The position numbers and the translations under genes were made by a program. 64,000 nucleotides of DNA from NCBI GenBank assembly GCA_020002185.1, contig CM034541.1, positions 34,908,671 to 34,972,670 on the forward strand, written 5' to 3'. Source of the DNA: Paraescarpia echinospica (taxonomy: Eukaryota > Annelida > Polychaeta > Sabellida > Siboglinidae). Shown piece by piece: positions 35,701 through 42,890 of this stretch. The first letter of the stretch is position 1, and each line of letters begins with the position of its first letter. The notes beneath the pieces were generated by a model. The model was not told the DNA's origin. It was given only the letters and a program-made list of their open reading frames with translations, and did no database searches.

Positions 35701-37035
35701 ATTAAGGATTGCAAAGTGGCCCTCGTTTGACCAGGGACGGTTAAATGGGTGAGCACATACAAAAGACGTAACACATAGTCCCTGCTGCCCGAATATCTCT
35801 CATCCATCAAGCATAGCAAGTGTAGGTTAATTACATGAGTCATAACACGACGCACGGCAAAATACGTTGGTGCAATCGGGGGGGGGGGGGTCTCAAATAA
35901 TAAGATCCGAAACGAAGACGGTCAAGTAAAAACTTCGTTACGATATATGATATGTATAAATATATAATATATTATTTCAAGTTGGAAAGTAACTAGCTCC
36001 TTAACCGAACGTATTCATGATTATGCACTACGTGAACGACATAGTTAGTTGCAGTTCCGGTGCAAAGGACACTAATAATTTAGGAGGTTCTGTATGTGAC
36101 TTACGCCTGAGTATACTTGTAATTCGTGAGGTGTCTGGAGCGTGGACGATTGACGGTGTGACTTACAAAGCACGACGTGATAATATATCGGTGTCTAGTG
36201 GGTCACCGGCAATGTGCGAGAAAGTTGCACACATCCGATCACTACCACGGACTGTTTATTAGTATTGTTCGCAATATGATCGTTCCGCATAGCCTATTCT
36301 GCAAATTTCACAACTCTAGTTCTAGTTGTTTCCAGCACTCGGCAACGTTCTATTAACTGACTAGTCTGTATATTGTGTGGTTATGATCTTATGAGGTCTC
36401 ATTCAACTAGTCAGCCTTTTTCAGAACATTATCGCCAAGCCGACCTTTCTATGCTGGCACTGAGGGTGGTCACTGCCAGGGTGCTTGTCGTCCTCAGTGG
36501 TTCTTTTACGTCCCAAATTGAGACGGGACCGACATTAACGTGATCTCCGAGTCAAACACCATCGACATCATTTGTCGATGGTGTTTGCACACACGCTACA
36601 GGCCACTGCCAGTGCTCTGTGGTGGTGTCCATAATACATACGATATGTTTATCAGCTGTAAATTGTTAAATGAATGTTGAGTTTTATACACGACTGTCTT
36701 GAAACACGGAGTTTCGTTTTAGATGTCGTGATATTTATGTCGATATTAAGTCATGATCCGTTTTAGATTTCGTGATATGTAGGTCGATATTTATACAGTT
36801 TTATCACAGTTTTAGCAGTATAATTTGTGTGATATAATGATATAAAGACATGGCTCATAGTGCCGTTGAATAAAGTGATATGTAACGAAAGGGTAAACTA
36901 TTCGCTTGGTAATGGCAATGGAAGACACAATGGCAGACGAAAGAGGAGTAGTAAGAAAAGAAGTCACTCACCTGCCGTGCTCACTCGCTGGACGAGGAAC
37001 ACCGCCAGCACCAATCCTGCTAGTAACAACTTCAT
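1..37035 (-). CDS. Secreted collagen-like protein with N-terminal beta-rich domain (multi-exon gene, 3' part outside the window)
   Basis: I joined the exons 37035-36972, 23973-23956 (micro-exon, probable), 23477-23179, 9085-8866, 1379-1308 and 551-1. The phases chain as 1, 1, 0, 1, 1, giving 408 open codons up to the left edge. Residues 1-21 are a classic signal peptide ([21 protein letters not shown]). About residues 28-200 form a non-collagenous, beta-rich globular region with Asn-glycosylation sequons NVT and NVS. From about residue 203 on, the protein is Gly-X-Y repeat. A secreted or extracellular-matrix collagen, or a defence or adhesive collagenous lectin-like protein, would fit; the ligand and the C-terminal domain cannot be seen. 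Of 65 complete triplets, 33 have Thr at Y and only 4 have Pro at Y, so this is not a fibrillar-type collagen. The gene covers more than 37 kb for about 1.2 kb of coding sequence. Confidence 0.85.
552..1307 (-). other. Intron between the two collagen exons
   Basis: A 756-bp intron with a 79-bp tandem pair (938-1095) and otherwise AT-rich unique sequence. No additional in-frame Gly-X-Y exon is visible. Confidence 0.7.
938..1096. repeat. Two tandem copies of a 79-bp unit
   Basis: Each copy starts GTGAC(C/A)CGACACAGCGAA and ends AGCTGTCTAGGTCATG. The copies differ at only a few bases. Confidence 0.9.
1308..1379 (-). CDS. 72-nt collagen exon (first Gly-X-Y repeats)
   Basis: The acceptor TTCCTGCAG|ATG and donor ACTG|GTAAGTG bound a 72-nt exon, 1-1 in phase. 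It encodes N/VP followed by seven perfect triplets, [21 protein letters not shown]. Exon length is a multiple of 9, as in many metazoan collagen exons. Together with the preceding exon it gives the transition [14 protein letters not shown] without a linker. Confidence 0.85.
1851..2320. repeat. Minisatellite, 10 copies of a 47-bp unit
   Basis: The unit begins ACTTGAGATACGGTAGC and ends GAGGTATAAT. Exactly ten units fill 470 bp, and the only difference I see is one C-to-T (near 2236), so the array is young or homogenised. It lies in the intron between exons 8866 and 1379. Confidence 0.95.
2321..3440. other. Intronic sequence with an exon-like fragment
   Basis: AT-rich unique DNA with short chance reading frames. 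The only notable item is the 2942-3014 hairpin that encloses a 21-bp match to the collagen exon (listed separately). Confidence 0.5.
2942..3014. repeat. 15-bp perfect inverted repeat enclosing a collagen-exon fragment
   Basis: CTTTGGTTGGTGGAG at 2942-2956 is the exact reverse complement of CTCCACCAACCAAAG at 3000-3014. Inside lies a sequence that, on the minus strand, reads GGTCGGGATGGAGCCACAGG, identical to part of the 1-551 collagen exon (coding GRDGAT). Flanking splice signals are weak, so I treat it as a copied fragment, not an exon. Confidence 0.75.
3441..3800. mobile_element. MITE-like element flanked by TTAA
   Basis: TTAA at 3441-3444 is followed by AGTTGCATTCTGAG, and its inverted counterpart CTCAGGATGCAACT at 3783-3796 is followed by TTAA at 3797-3800 (13 of 14 positions pair). 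The interior is AT-rich and non-coding. TTAA target sites are known for piggyBac-type elements, but a TA-flanked element is equally possible. Confidence 0.5.
3820..4015 (+). mobile_element. SINE remnant (GCGCTATATAA family), body only
   Basis: The stretch CACTGCCTCAATTCACTCG, then AATAGTCTTCATGCAGTAAT and TAGCTGAATACTTCCCA, matches in order the body of the SINE at 25965-26264 (opposite strand). The tRNA head and GCGCTATATAA tail are not recognisable, and the copy is old. Confidence 0.55.
4016..6360. other. Intronic sequence, no gene recognised
   Basis: AT-rich unique DNA. One imperfect direct repeat is present: about 90 bp at 5465-5555 and 5640-5722 share ATCGGATGCT(T/G)CAGGA(C/T)ATG. Strong-looking minus-strand donors at 4420 and 6097 lack a usable acceptor or frame. 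Confidence 0.4.
6364..6680. repeat. Short tandem arrays: GGACACGACACAAT and a 36-bp unit
   Basis: About three copies of a 14-15 bp unit (6395-6440) are followed by about five copies of a 36-bp unit starting ATGCATGAACACATGCACA (6489-6680). Because 36 is a multiple of three, the array gives open frames on both strands (His-rich forward, Cys-rich reverse). These are not evidence of a gene. Confidence 0.85.
6958..8294 (+). mobile_element. Defective hAT-superfamily DNA transposon
   Basis: The ends CAGGCTCGTTA (6958) and, inverted, TAGGCTTGTTA (8294) form short terminal inverted repeats. They are flanked by the identical 8-bp target duplication GTCTGTAA (6950-6957 and 8295-8302), the hallmark length for hAT. 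Both subterminal regions (6970-7125 and 8150-8290) are arrays of ATTTGCAT/ATGCAAAT. The centre holds a broken transposase tail (next entry). At 1.34 kb it is far shorter than an autonomous hAT. It lies in a collagen-gene intron. Confidence 0.85.
7477..7767 (+). pseudogene. Remnant of hAT transposase C-terminal dimerisation region
   Basis: The reading frame contains [16 protein letters not shown], matching the E-x-Y ... DPL-x-(Y/W)W start of the hAT C-terminal dimerisation domain, and ends [13 protein letters not shown], resembling the last helix of that domain. Between them a frameshift interrupts the expected 'ATSVPSERVFS'-like segment: another frame reads [12 protein letters not shown]. The upstream transposase core and DDE residues are absent. 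Function is lost. Confidence 0.65.
8375..8672 (+). mobile_element. SINE copy (GCGCTATATAA family)
   Basis: Matches the 25965-26264 SINE along most of its length: CTGCCTCAGTTCAGTCGGG, then CTTGCAGTAATTGCAGGGTG and TGAATTCTTTCC, ending TTTGAACAGTCCTATGAACT then CATGCTATATAAAAATTTAC. The tRNA-related head is degenerate. Confidence 0.7.
8866..9085 (-). CDS. Exon encoding the second half of the N-terminal globular domain
   Basis: The acceptor CTTTTGCTTTGCAG|TTCAAC is phase 0, matching the preceding exon, and the donor CGCA|GTAAGT leaves in phase 1; the exon is 220 nt with no stops. It starts [20 protein letters not shown] (with a second N-glycosylation sequon, NVS) and continues through [10 protein letters not shown] to end near SIAVKIDR. 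The '[19 protein letters not shown]' stretch looks like the last strands of the same beta-sandwich. The exon delivers the chain directly into the Gly-X-Y repeat of the next exon. Confidence 0.85.
9213..9388. repeat. Minisatellite, about 3.7 copies of a 48-bp unit
   Basis: The unit starts TGTTGGAGAAGAGCTAGCC and contains GTTCATGGTGGAGAGTTG. The last copies are identical and the first is variant. Confidence 0.9.
9389..13858. other. Intronic sequence, no gene recognised
   Basis: AT-rich unique DNA inside the collagen-like gene's second-longest intron (9086-23178). Only short chance reading frames are present. A good-looking minus-strand donor at 10863 has no convincing acceptor. Confidence 0.4.
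13859..14160. repeat. Minisatellite, about 5.7 copies of a 53-bp unit
   Basis: The unit runs AATTTTGTAATTTGCATTAT through GCTCTAGTTCACTGGTAACT. Copies are almost identical, with single-base differences such as ATTGCAG and AGCAAATG. Confidence 0.95.
14161..16179. other. Intronic sequence with one perfect stem-loop
   Basis: No gene recognised. CACATTTATGCTGTAA (15941-15956) and its perfect complement (15961-15976) form a 16-bp stem with a 4-nt TTTC loop. Confidence 0.45.
16180..16480 (+). repeat. 5'-only copy of a composite repeat: E-box, CRE, ATG
   Basis: The palindromes TCACGTGA (16336-16343) and TGACGTCA (16349-16356) are 5 bp apart. An ATG follows at 16447, exactly 98 nt after the start of the CRE. 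The region upstream matches 52830-52990, and the region from the CRE to the ATG matches 17278-17180 in inverted orientation at high identity (GAGCATGTTTACAAGGATA, ACGAGCATCA). After the ATG the similarity is lost. Confidence 0.7.
16747..16828 (-). repeat. tRNA-like unit (A box and B box) inside the composite repeat
   Basis: The minus strand reads CGGTAGCTCAGTTGGTAGA, a canonical tRNA D-arm/A box, and 45 nt later TTTCAAGCCTGACACC, a weakened B box. Acceptor-stem pairing and an anticodon arm are not preserved, so this is a tRNA-derived sequence, not a functional tRNA. Confidence 0.5.
17082..17180 (-). pseudogene. THAP-like N-terminal peptide fragment
   Basis: From the ATG at 17180 the frame reads [18 protein letters not shown] and stops after 32 codons. 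M-x-x-C-x4-C followed by a basic G-(I/V)-S is the start pattern of THAP zinc-binding domains, which are found in P-element-type transposases and host regulators. The second half, with its C-x2-H, is not readable because of stops and frameshifts. The sister copy at 53086 has Tyr in place of the first Cys. The assignment rests on a short pattern. Confidence 0.35.
17442..19597. other. Intronic sequence, no gene recognised
   Basis: AT-rich. The perfect 28-bp palindrome TGCATTTCTGATTGCAATCA... spans 18805-18832. No coding signal. Confidence 0.4.
19598..19975. repeat. Degenerate minisatellite, about 10 copies of a 37-bp unit
   Basis: The unit is like ATGTGGCAAGGAGGCAATAC followed by CCAGAGTACACAGAAGG, with some shortened copies. 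It produces overlapping open frames in several phases on both strands; these are repeat artefacts. Confidence 0.85.
19976..22529. other. Intronic sequence, no gene recognised
   Basis: AT-rich. Contains a GCATGCAT cluster (21410-21428) and a short (TA)n at 21495-21514. No splice-compatible coding block found. Confidence 0.4.
22530..22832 (+). mobile_element. L2-like LINE 3' end with (TTA)n tail
   Basis: The frame ending at 22684 reads [11 protein letters not shown], then [13 protein letters not shown] and a stop: the W-N-x-(L/F)-P ... F-(K/R)xxLKT-x-L pattern at the C-terminus of L2/CR1/Jockey-type LINE ORF2 proteins. It is followed by a 3'UTR with GATGCGCCTCTGAG and GGATTTAGGCG and a (TTATTA)n tail at 22811-22830. 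A second copy lies inverted at 45470-45730. Confidence 0.75.
22833..23178. other. Intronic sequence, no gene recognised
   Basis: Unique AT-rich DNA between the LINE tail and the donor of the 23477-23179 exon. Confidence 0.5.
23179..23477 (-). CDS. Exon encoding the first half of the N-terminal globular domain
   Basis: The acceptor CTCTCTTTACAG|CGGGC starts the exon and the donor GCT|GTAAGTG ends it in phase 0; 299 nt plus the carried base give 100 codons. The peptide has the sequon NVTW, a Trp-rich start ([17 protein letters not shown]) and alternating hydrophobic strands such as [18 protein letters not shown] and [11 protein letters not shown]. This strand-turn pattern, with a conserved-looking L-x-x-W-x-P, recalls beta-sandwich domains seen in secreted invertebrate and bacterial surface proteins. 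I cannot name a family from sequence alone. Confidence 0.85.
23705..23760. repeat. (TC)n microsatellite
   Basis: About 16 TC units at 23705-23737, followed by a repeated GTAGATCTCTCTC and a short (TA)n. Confidence 0.95.
23956..23973 (-). CDS. Probable 18-nt micro-exon of the collagen-like gene
   Basis: On the minus strand a strong acceptor (CATCTCTTTTGCAG) is followed after 18 nt by a good donor (CCAG|GTATGTGG). Entered in phase 1 from exon 1, it reads D-V-V-I-T-P and leaves in phase 1 into the 23477 exon, so mature protein would begin near DVVITPAGTQL. It is only in frame between exon 1 and the 23477 exon, which is where it lies. Skipping it also keeps the frame (exon 1 can splice straight to 23477), so it could be alternative. 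A chance acceptor-donor pair remains possible. Confidence 0.6.
23974..25733. other. Intron 1, left part, no gene recognised
   Basis: AT-rich intronic sequence without recognisable repeats or coding blocks. Confidence 0.4.
25734..25797. repeat. 64-bp perfect palindrome
   Basis: ATAAATAATGATGCCTTCAT (25734-25753) pairs base for base with the right half, around a central (TA)n; I checked all 32 pairs by position. It can extrude a cruciform or fold as a snapback. Confidence 0.95.
25965..26264 (-). mobile_element. tRNA-derived SINE, most complete copy
   Basis: Minus-strand order: a head with A-box-like TAGCGCAGCGG and a degenerate B box (GGGTGTCAAACC), a body with TTGCTTCAGTTCACTCAGG and GTGGCTGAATGCTTCCC, then AAAGCGCTTTGAGCAGTCC and the tail GCGCTATATAAGAACTTAC. 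The tail type (GCGCTATATAA) is common to several metazoan SINE families. Other copies in this window are at 3820-4015, 8375-8672 and 60950-61235. Confidence 0.8.
26265..29769. other. Intron 1, CpG-richer stretch without a recognised gene
   Basis: 26.7-27.2 kb and 28.3-28.5 kb are GC- and CpG-rich and carry opposed open frames on both strands (for example 26761-27174 minus). I find no domain, signal peptide or splice support for them. A short imperfect tandem repeat of about 32 bp (TTGTATTGTAT...GAGTTCA) sits at 29240-29310. Confidence 0.35.
29770..29893 (-). mobile_element. Possible MITE end fragment
   Basis: The minus strand begins CCAGTGGCGTATCCAGAATC, resembling the CAGTGGCGGATCCAG-type termini of many non-autonomous hAT elements. 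The other end is not found. Confidence 0.3.
30041..30473. mobile_element. Candidate non-autonomous element with GC-tract ends
   Basis: GGCGCGGGAAC at 30044-30054 and its inverted counterpart at 30460-30470 (GACGCGGGAAC) border a segment with poly-G and poly-C tracts just inside both ends. No coding capacity and no clear target duplication. Confidence 0.4.
30474..36552. other. Intron 1, right part, no gene recognised
   Basis: Mixed composition, with CpG-rich parts at 31.7-33.4 kb, a short (GA)n at 30943-30962, a C-run at 32603-32613 and a G-run at 35879-35890. Reading frames are short, overlapping and without domains. I see no coding exon of the collagen-like gene here. Confidence 0.35.
36553..36587. 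repeat. 15-bp stem-loop
   Basis: CAAACACCATCGACA (36553-36567) and its perfect complement (36573-36587) flank a 5-nt loop, 385 bp from exon 1 of the collagen-like gene. Confidence 0.9.
36972..37035 (-). CDS. Exon 1: start codon and signal peptide of the collagen-like gene
   Basis: On the minus strand an ATG at 37035 opens 21 codons reading [21 protein letters not shown]: a Lys after Met, a hydrophobic core and a small-residue cleavage site. The exon then ends in phase 1 at a consensus donor (GCAG|GTGAGT). The ATG sits three bases after a plausible splice acceptor (TTTTGTAG|GAG), so the exon may start at 37038 with the rest of the 5'UTR in an upstream exon. No upstream in-frame coding is visible. 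I am sure of the signal peptide and donor, less sure of the 5' boundary. Confidence 0.85.
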
Positions 37036-37038
37036 CTC

Positions 37039-37485
37039 CTACAAAAGACACGAAAACTCGACTTAGATAGTCCGCTTTCAGTAGATGCACACGTATCTGG
37101 TCGTATTACATGGCGCCCCAACTGGAGTTGGCTGCCCGACACTGTTCACTTGCTCTCCCACCGAAACGATCCAAGTCCCTAGGCCCGTGCACCACTTAAG
37201 AGCGACCACTGACAGACTGACGTCGCCGTCGGATGCTGGGCCTTGTAAGTCAGTTAGGTGGTCAGCCGGGGGTGACGATGCCGCTGTCGGTGACAGGTAT
37301 GGCCAACGAGAGGTGTGACGAGACGCGTGAACTTTCCGGTTCACCTTCCGCCGCGGCTCAAGCACGCATGCAGCCTACCGGCCGGTCCGGATCTCGTCGT
37401 CACGCGTGGTTGCGCACGCCGGTCGACCTAGGTAACACACAACACACAGACAACTCCCGAAACCGGTAACAGCACCTACACTCAC
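37039..37485 (-). other. Candidate 5'UTR intron of the collagen-like gene
   Basis: Minus-strand reading shows a consensus donor CATCG|GTGAGTGTAGG at 37486/37485 and an acceptor CTTTTGTAG|GAG ending at 37039, three bases before the start codon. This would place a non-coding first exon upstream of 37486. The sequence is CpG-rich. No TATA box stands out. Without transcripts this stays a candidate. Confidence 0.4.
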
Positions 37486-37486
37486 C

Positions 37487-38560
37487 GATGCTCACTGGTG
37501 CATGACACTCGCGTTAAATCCTCGTCGATATCAACGCGAAGTTGACCATGCGTCCACGAAAGAAGGCGGTGTTCCTTGTAGCTGTCCGCGCTCGCCGCCG
37601 CCCTCGAAGTCAACTGGACGTAGACCTTTTCGCGAGACTGACACGAGAGACGTGAGCTCTCACCGGCTGCTCAGCGACAAACTCACTCGGCTAGTTCTGC
37701 TTGTTATTATTAACAGACACCTGTCCCTTGCCGCATTCGGTCGGCATACTTATTGTGAATGGGTGTGCAGCGGCGCGTGACGTGTCGGCGTACGGTAGTC
37801 GACTGAGCGGGTTAGACTACAGGCACTCGGCTAGTGGTACGAGTTTCTTGGTACACCGTTCATGTAATCTACTCGCTTTCTCTGAAAGCTTCGATTACGA
37901 AACAAAAGAGACAAAAGCACCAATAATAAATTTAAAAACCGACAGCAACGCTATTAGAAAACACCAAGTCTTTCACGTGACTGCGCCAACAATAACCAGC
38001 ATCATTTGTAGTAACCCAACTAAAAAGCAACACCAACGGGAAATACCGAAATCGTTATATATTCAACAACCACAGTAACCATGTAGTGCCGATACTTAAG
38101 GATAAATAACGATACAAACATAATTACCACCGGAATCAACATCCCAGCGCGTCCCATCTTCCGGAGTCATTGTAAAGGATTATGGAGTAGCGCAAAAATG
38201 TGAATTTAATGTCTGTCAAAAAGTCTTCATCTAATACAAATACTGTATACATAATGCTGTTCCTAAACTATTGTTTGTTTCTAACACTCTTGTAAAGAAA
38301 CTATCAAACTTGTCTTAAGGTTTTTACTAAATTATGTTCTAGTACTGGTTAACGATCGCTGTTATATCTATGTCCTAGGTTCTTAGGGGCTATGAACAGG
38401 TAATTTTGCCGACCCGTGGATACAACGTGTTTCATGACGTTTTCAGCGCGTTGAAGTTATATATGGAATTTCAACAAATAACATATTATAATTAATTCAT
38501 ATAAAACAAGTAAGGCTTATATTAAACTTCGGAAATCACTCCCGAATCACAGTCGATAGT
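37487..38560. other. CpG-rich upstream flank, no gene recognised
   Basis: 37.5-37.85 kb is rich in CG dinucleotides and short chance reading frames on both strands; it then turns AT-rich. It is the natural place for the promoter and first exon of the minus-strand collagen-like gene. I see no second gene, no convincing TATA box and no repeat. Confidence 0.35.
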
Positions 38561-38966
38561 TCCACATAGGGAATGTTCTTAAATAAAATCTAAGTTTGTT
38601 GAACATTCGACATTATATAACGGTATCTGATCATGACATGCCCTTTCCGTTCAATGGAATGAACGAAACCAATAGTTTTCCATTGACAACACAAATTCAA
38701 TGCACATTATGTAACTTGTCGTCTGTGACAAACTGACAGCTCTTTGCATCTTGCAGTTGCTTCCACATAGGGTTTTAATGTTTTTAAATAAAATCTAAGT
38801 TTGTTGAACATTCGACATTATATAACGGTATCTGATCATGACATGCCCTTTCCGTTCAATGGAATGAACGAAACCAATAGTTTTCCATTGACAACACAAA
38901 TTCAATGCACATTATGTAACTTGTCGTCTGTGACAAACTGACAGCTCTTTGCATCTTGCAGTTGCT
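38561..38966. repeat. Tandem pair of a 201-205 bp unit
   Basis: Copies at 38561-38761 and 38762-38966 both run from TCCACATAGG to GCATCTTGCAGTTGCTT and are almost identical except for a few bases after CACATAGG. Confidence 0.95.
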
Positions 38967-39029
38967 TGTTTTATTGATATTTTTAAGATCGACAATAAAA
39001 TTGTGTCCCAGTCGAATGTATATATGTGC

Positions 39030-39600
<571 letters not shown>

Positions 39601-39620
39601 TGGATGATTATTAGTGTCAC

Positions 39621-39657
<37 letters not shown>

Positions 39658-39663
39658 TCTTTG

Positions 39664-40126
39664 ATTTTTGACTCATACGATCATTCTTTAGATAGTACTA
39701 AGTACCATTGCTATAATAAGTAGTTTTTCGATGTAGATTAAGGACTTGGCTATCATAAAGAAATAATAACCAAACAATAGTATTAACCGTATAATTGCAA
39801 CGCCCAAAGCAACATCATGACGAACTGTGACTCATTCCAAATCAAAGTCAAAAAGCTTAATGACTAAATATGCAATCTAGATAAGTTCAAGTTAAGACTT
39901 AACTCATACGATCACTCTTTAGATATCAAAGTACCAAATACCATTGCTATAATAAGTAGTTTTTCGATGTAGATTAAGGACTTGGCTATCATAAAGAAAT
40001 AATAACGGAACAATAGTATTAATCATATAATTGCAACGCCCGAAGCAACATCATGACGAATTGTGACTCATTCCAAATCAAAGTCAAAAAGCTTAATGAC
40101 TAAACATGCAATCTAGATAAGTTCAA
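39664..40126. repeat. Tandem pair of a unit of about 230 bp
   Basis: Copies from about 39668 and 39900 share ACTCATACGATCA(T/C)TCTTT, TTCGATGTAGATTAAGGAC, GCAACATCATGACGAA and TCTAGATAAGTTCAAG. The second copy abuts the LINE that follows. Confidence 0.9.
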
Positions 40127-40139
40127 GATAAGGTCGGTC

Positions 40140-41820
40140 CTCTAGAAGATAGTGCTGGAAATATAATGTCATAGGGATTCTTAATGGCAGAATACCTGAG
40201 TGAGTACATTAGTTCAGTGTTTACCAGAGAAGACATTAGTTCACTGCCAGTACCAGAGACTAAGTTCAAGGGGCAGATTCAGACTATTTAGGACAATTAA
40301 TTGTAACCCCGGAAATGGTAGCTAAGAAAATAAGGGCTATGAAAGATAATAAATCACCTGGAGTGGATGGGATTCCGCCCAAAATACTATTGGAAATTGT
40401 AGAACAAATTAGCGTACCGCTTGCAACAGTTTTCAATTTGTCATTAGAAGAGGGAGTGGTTCCTTTAGATTGGAAAGAGGCAAACATTATACCGTTATTT
40501 AAAAAGGGTTCGAGAAACAAGTCAGATAACTATAGACCAGTGAGTTTAACATCAGTGATTTGCAAATTATTAGAAATACTAATTAAAGATCACATGGTAG
40601 ATTTTCTTGTTAAACATAACTTGATAAACCCATCTCAACATGGGTTTTTTAAAGCGAGGTCATGCTTAACAAATATGTTATGTTTTTGGAAGACATCACT
40701 AAGTGGGTAAATGAGGGATCACCAGTAGATATCGTCTACTTAGATTTTCAAAAAGCTTTCGACAAAGTACCACATCAAAGATTACTGCTTAAACTAAAGG
40801 CCCATGGCATAGGAAATGGTATAGTGAACTGGATAGAAAAATGGCTGATTGACAGAAGACAACTTGTAGTAGTTGATGGGGAGGCTTCAAACTGGAAATA
40901 GGTATTGACTGGGGTACCACAGGGATCAGTACTAGAATCTATATTATTCTTAATATATATCAACGATTTGGATGATGAAATAACAAGCAAGGTGTTGAAA
41001 TTTGCGGATGATACAAAAGTGAGGACTAAAAGTGATGGAGGTAGACAACATTTACAAGATGATCTTAACAAGTTGATCAAATGGTCTGAAAAGTGGCAAC
41101 TGCTGTTCAATTTTGGGAAATGTAAATGCCTTCACGCAGGACATGGGAATGAAGAGGTAGAATATACAATGGGGGTACTGTACTAAGTACTACTGCAAAA
41201 AGAAAAGGACTTAGGGTTAACCATTAGTGCTGATATGAAGGTTTCAGAGCAGTGCGGAATTGCAGCTTCAAAGGGAAATCAAATCCTTGAATTAATTAGG
41301 CGAAATATAACGTACAAGGAAAAAGAGCTACTAATACCGCTGTACAAAACAATAGTTAGGCCTCATTTAGAATATTGTATTCAAGCGTGGAGGCCATATC
41401 GCAGGAAGGACATACATATGCTAGAAAGAGTGCAGAGAAGAGCAACTAACATGATACAAAAACTGAGGGATCTTAGTTACGAAATGCGCCTAAAAATGCG
41501 GCTTAACCACATTAGAGACCAGGAGATTGAGAGGAGATCAGATAGAAGTGTTTAAAATAATGAATGATTATTAAAATATTGATAGAAATTTTTTTTTCTC
41601 AGTTAAGAAAGATAGAAGAACTAGGGGACATGAAGTTACATTAGCAAAGGAGCAGTGTAGATTAGATATAAGAAAGTTCTCATTCTCACAAAGGACTGTA
41701 AATGAATGGAAGATATTATATGCTGATTGTGTGGGTGCTAGTAGCGTGAATATGTTTAAAAATAAAAATCGACACATACCTCAGAAGGGCGGGATACACA
41801 TAGATAAAAGGGTTTGTTAA
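40140..41820 (+). pseudogene. Broken non-LTR retrotransposon, reverse-transcriptase domain and C-terminus
   Basis: Recognisable segments in order: the RT start with DNKSPGVDGIPPK, NYRPVSLTSV, YLDFQKAFDKVPHQ (palm motif), LTGVPQGSVL, FADDTKV (catalytic Asp pair), then RPHLEYCIQAW in the thumb/connection and a C-terminal segment to about 41815. It is inactivated by frameshifts near 40270 and 40700 and by stops at about 40899, 41184 and 41553. The endonuclease domain is missing (5' truncation, typical of LINEs). The family looks Jockey/CR1/L2-like. Two TTGTTAAATC units at 41815-41833 may be its 3' tail. Confidence 0.9.
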
Positions 41821-42001
41821 ATCTTGTTAAATCTGTTTTCGGAAACGTGTAGAGCACGTGAAAGATAACTTGTATGTTTTCAGTGAGGTAGATAAACATT
41901 CTTCTTGATGAATGCCACTTCAATTAACTAAACATATTTGCTAGCATACACGCATCATGCATGCACGCGCGCACACAAACACACGCACGCACGCGCAAGC
42001 T

Positions 42002-42110
42002 CAACGTGATCGAATGTTGCTGGCTCCAACCATCCGTCTCCAGCGCCTCTTATCTTCCCCCCGTTGTCGATGTAAATTAAGGACTTGCAACTCTACTGGC
42101 TCCAGCCTCA
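42002..42110 (-). pseudogene. LINE C-terminal fragment
   Basis: The minus strand ends in EDKRRWRRMVGASNIRSR, the D-R-x-x-W-R-x-x-V-x-A-S pattern at the C-terminus of several non-LTR ORF2 proteins. Upstream it runs into the tetranucleotide array. It shares TCGATGTA(A/G)ATTAAGGACT with the 39.7 and 39.96 kb repeats. Confidence 0.5.
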
Positions 42111-42125
42111 CACTGGTAATGCACC

Positions 42126-42655
42126 AGTGAATGAGGGAATGAGTAAGTGAATGAGTGAGTGAGTGAGTGAGTGAATGAGTGAGTGAGTGAGTGAGTGAGT
42201 GAGTGAGTGAGTGAGTGTGTGTGTGTGTGTGCGTGAGTGAGTGAGTGAGTGAATGAGTGTGAGTGAGTGAGTGAGTGAGTGAGTGAGTGAGTGAGTGAGT
42301 GAGAGAGTGAGTGAGTGAGTGGGTGAGTGAACGAGTGAGTGAGTGAGTGTGTGTGTGTGTGTGAGTGAGTGAGTGAGTGAATGAGTGAGTGAGTGAGTGA
42401 GTGAGTGAGTGAGTGAGTGAGTGAGTGAGTGAGTGAGTGAGTGAGTGAGTGAGTGAGTGAGTGAGTGAGTGAGTGAGTGAGTGAGTGAGTGAGTGAGTGA
42501 GTGAGTGAGTGAGTGGGTGAGTGAATGAGTGAGCGAGCAAGTGAGAGTGAGAGAGTGAGAGAGTGAGAGAGTGAGAGAGTGAGAGAGTGAGAGAGTGAGA
42601 GAGTGAGTGTGTTAGTGAGTGAGAGAGTGAGTGAGTGAGAGAGTGAGTGAGGACT
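42126..42655. repeat. (GTGA)n tetranucleotide satellite
   Basis: About 530 bp of GTGA/GAGT repeats with blocks of (GT)n and GAGA. Frames through it (Ser-Leu-Thr-His repeats on the minus strand) are artefacts. Confidence 0.95.
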
Positions 42656-42805
42656 GACTGGCAGGTTGGCTATGAGGGATGAGAGGGAGGGGGAGAGAGG
42701 GAACAGGGAGACGCGAAGGAACGAACGCGGGAGGGAGAGAACAACAAATGTCATGAAACAGTGAGAAAACGGCGGAATTTAATAATACGTAATTATTACT
42801 GTAAC

Positions 42806-42890
42806 TGTTATTACATTACTGGTTGTTATTACATTACTGGTTGTTATTACATTACTGGTTGTTATTACATTACTAGTTGATTATTACATT
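42806..42890. repeat. Tandem 18-bp unit, about 4-5 copies
   Basis: The unit is ACTGGTTGTTATTACATT. Confidence 0.9.
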
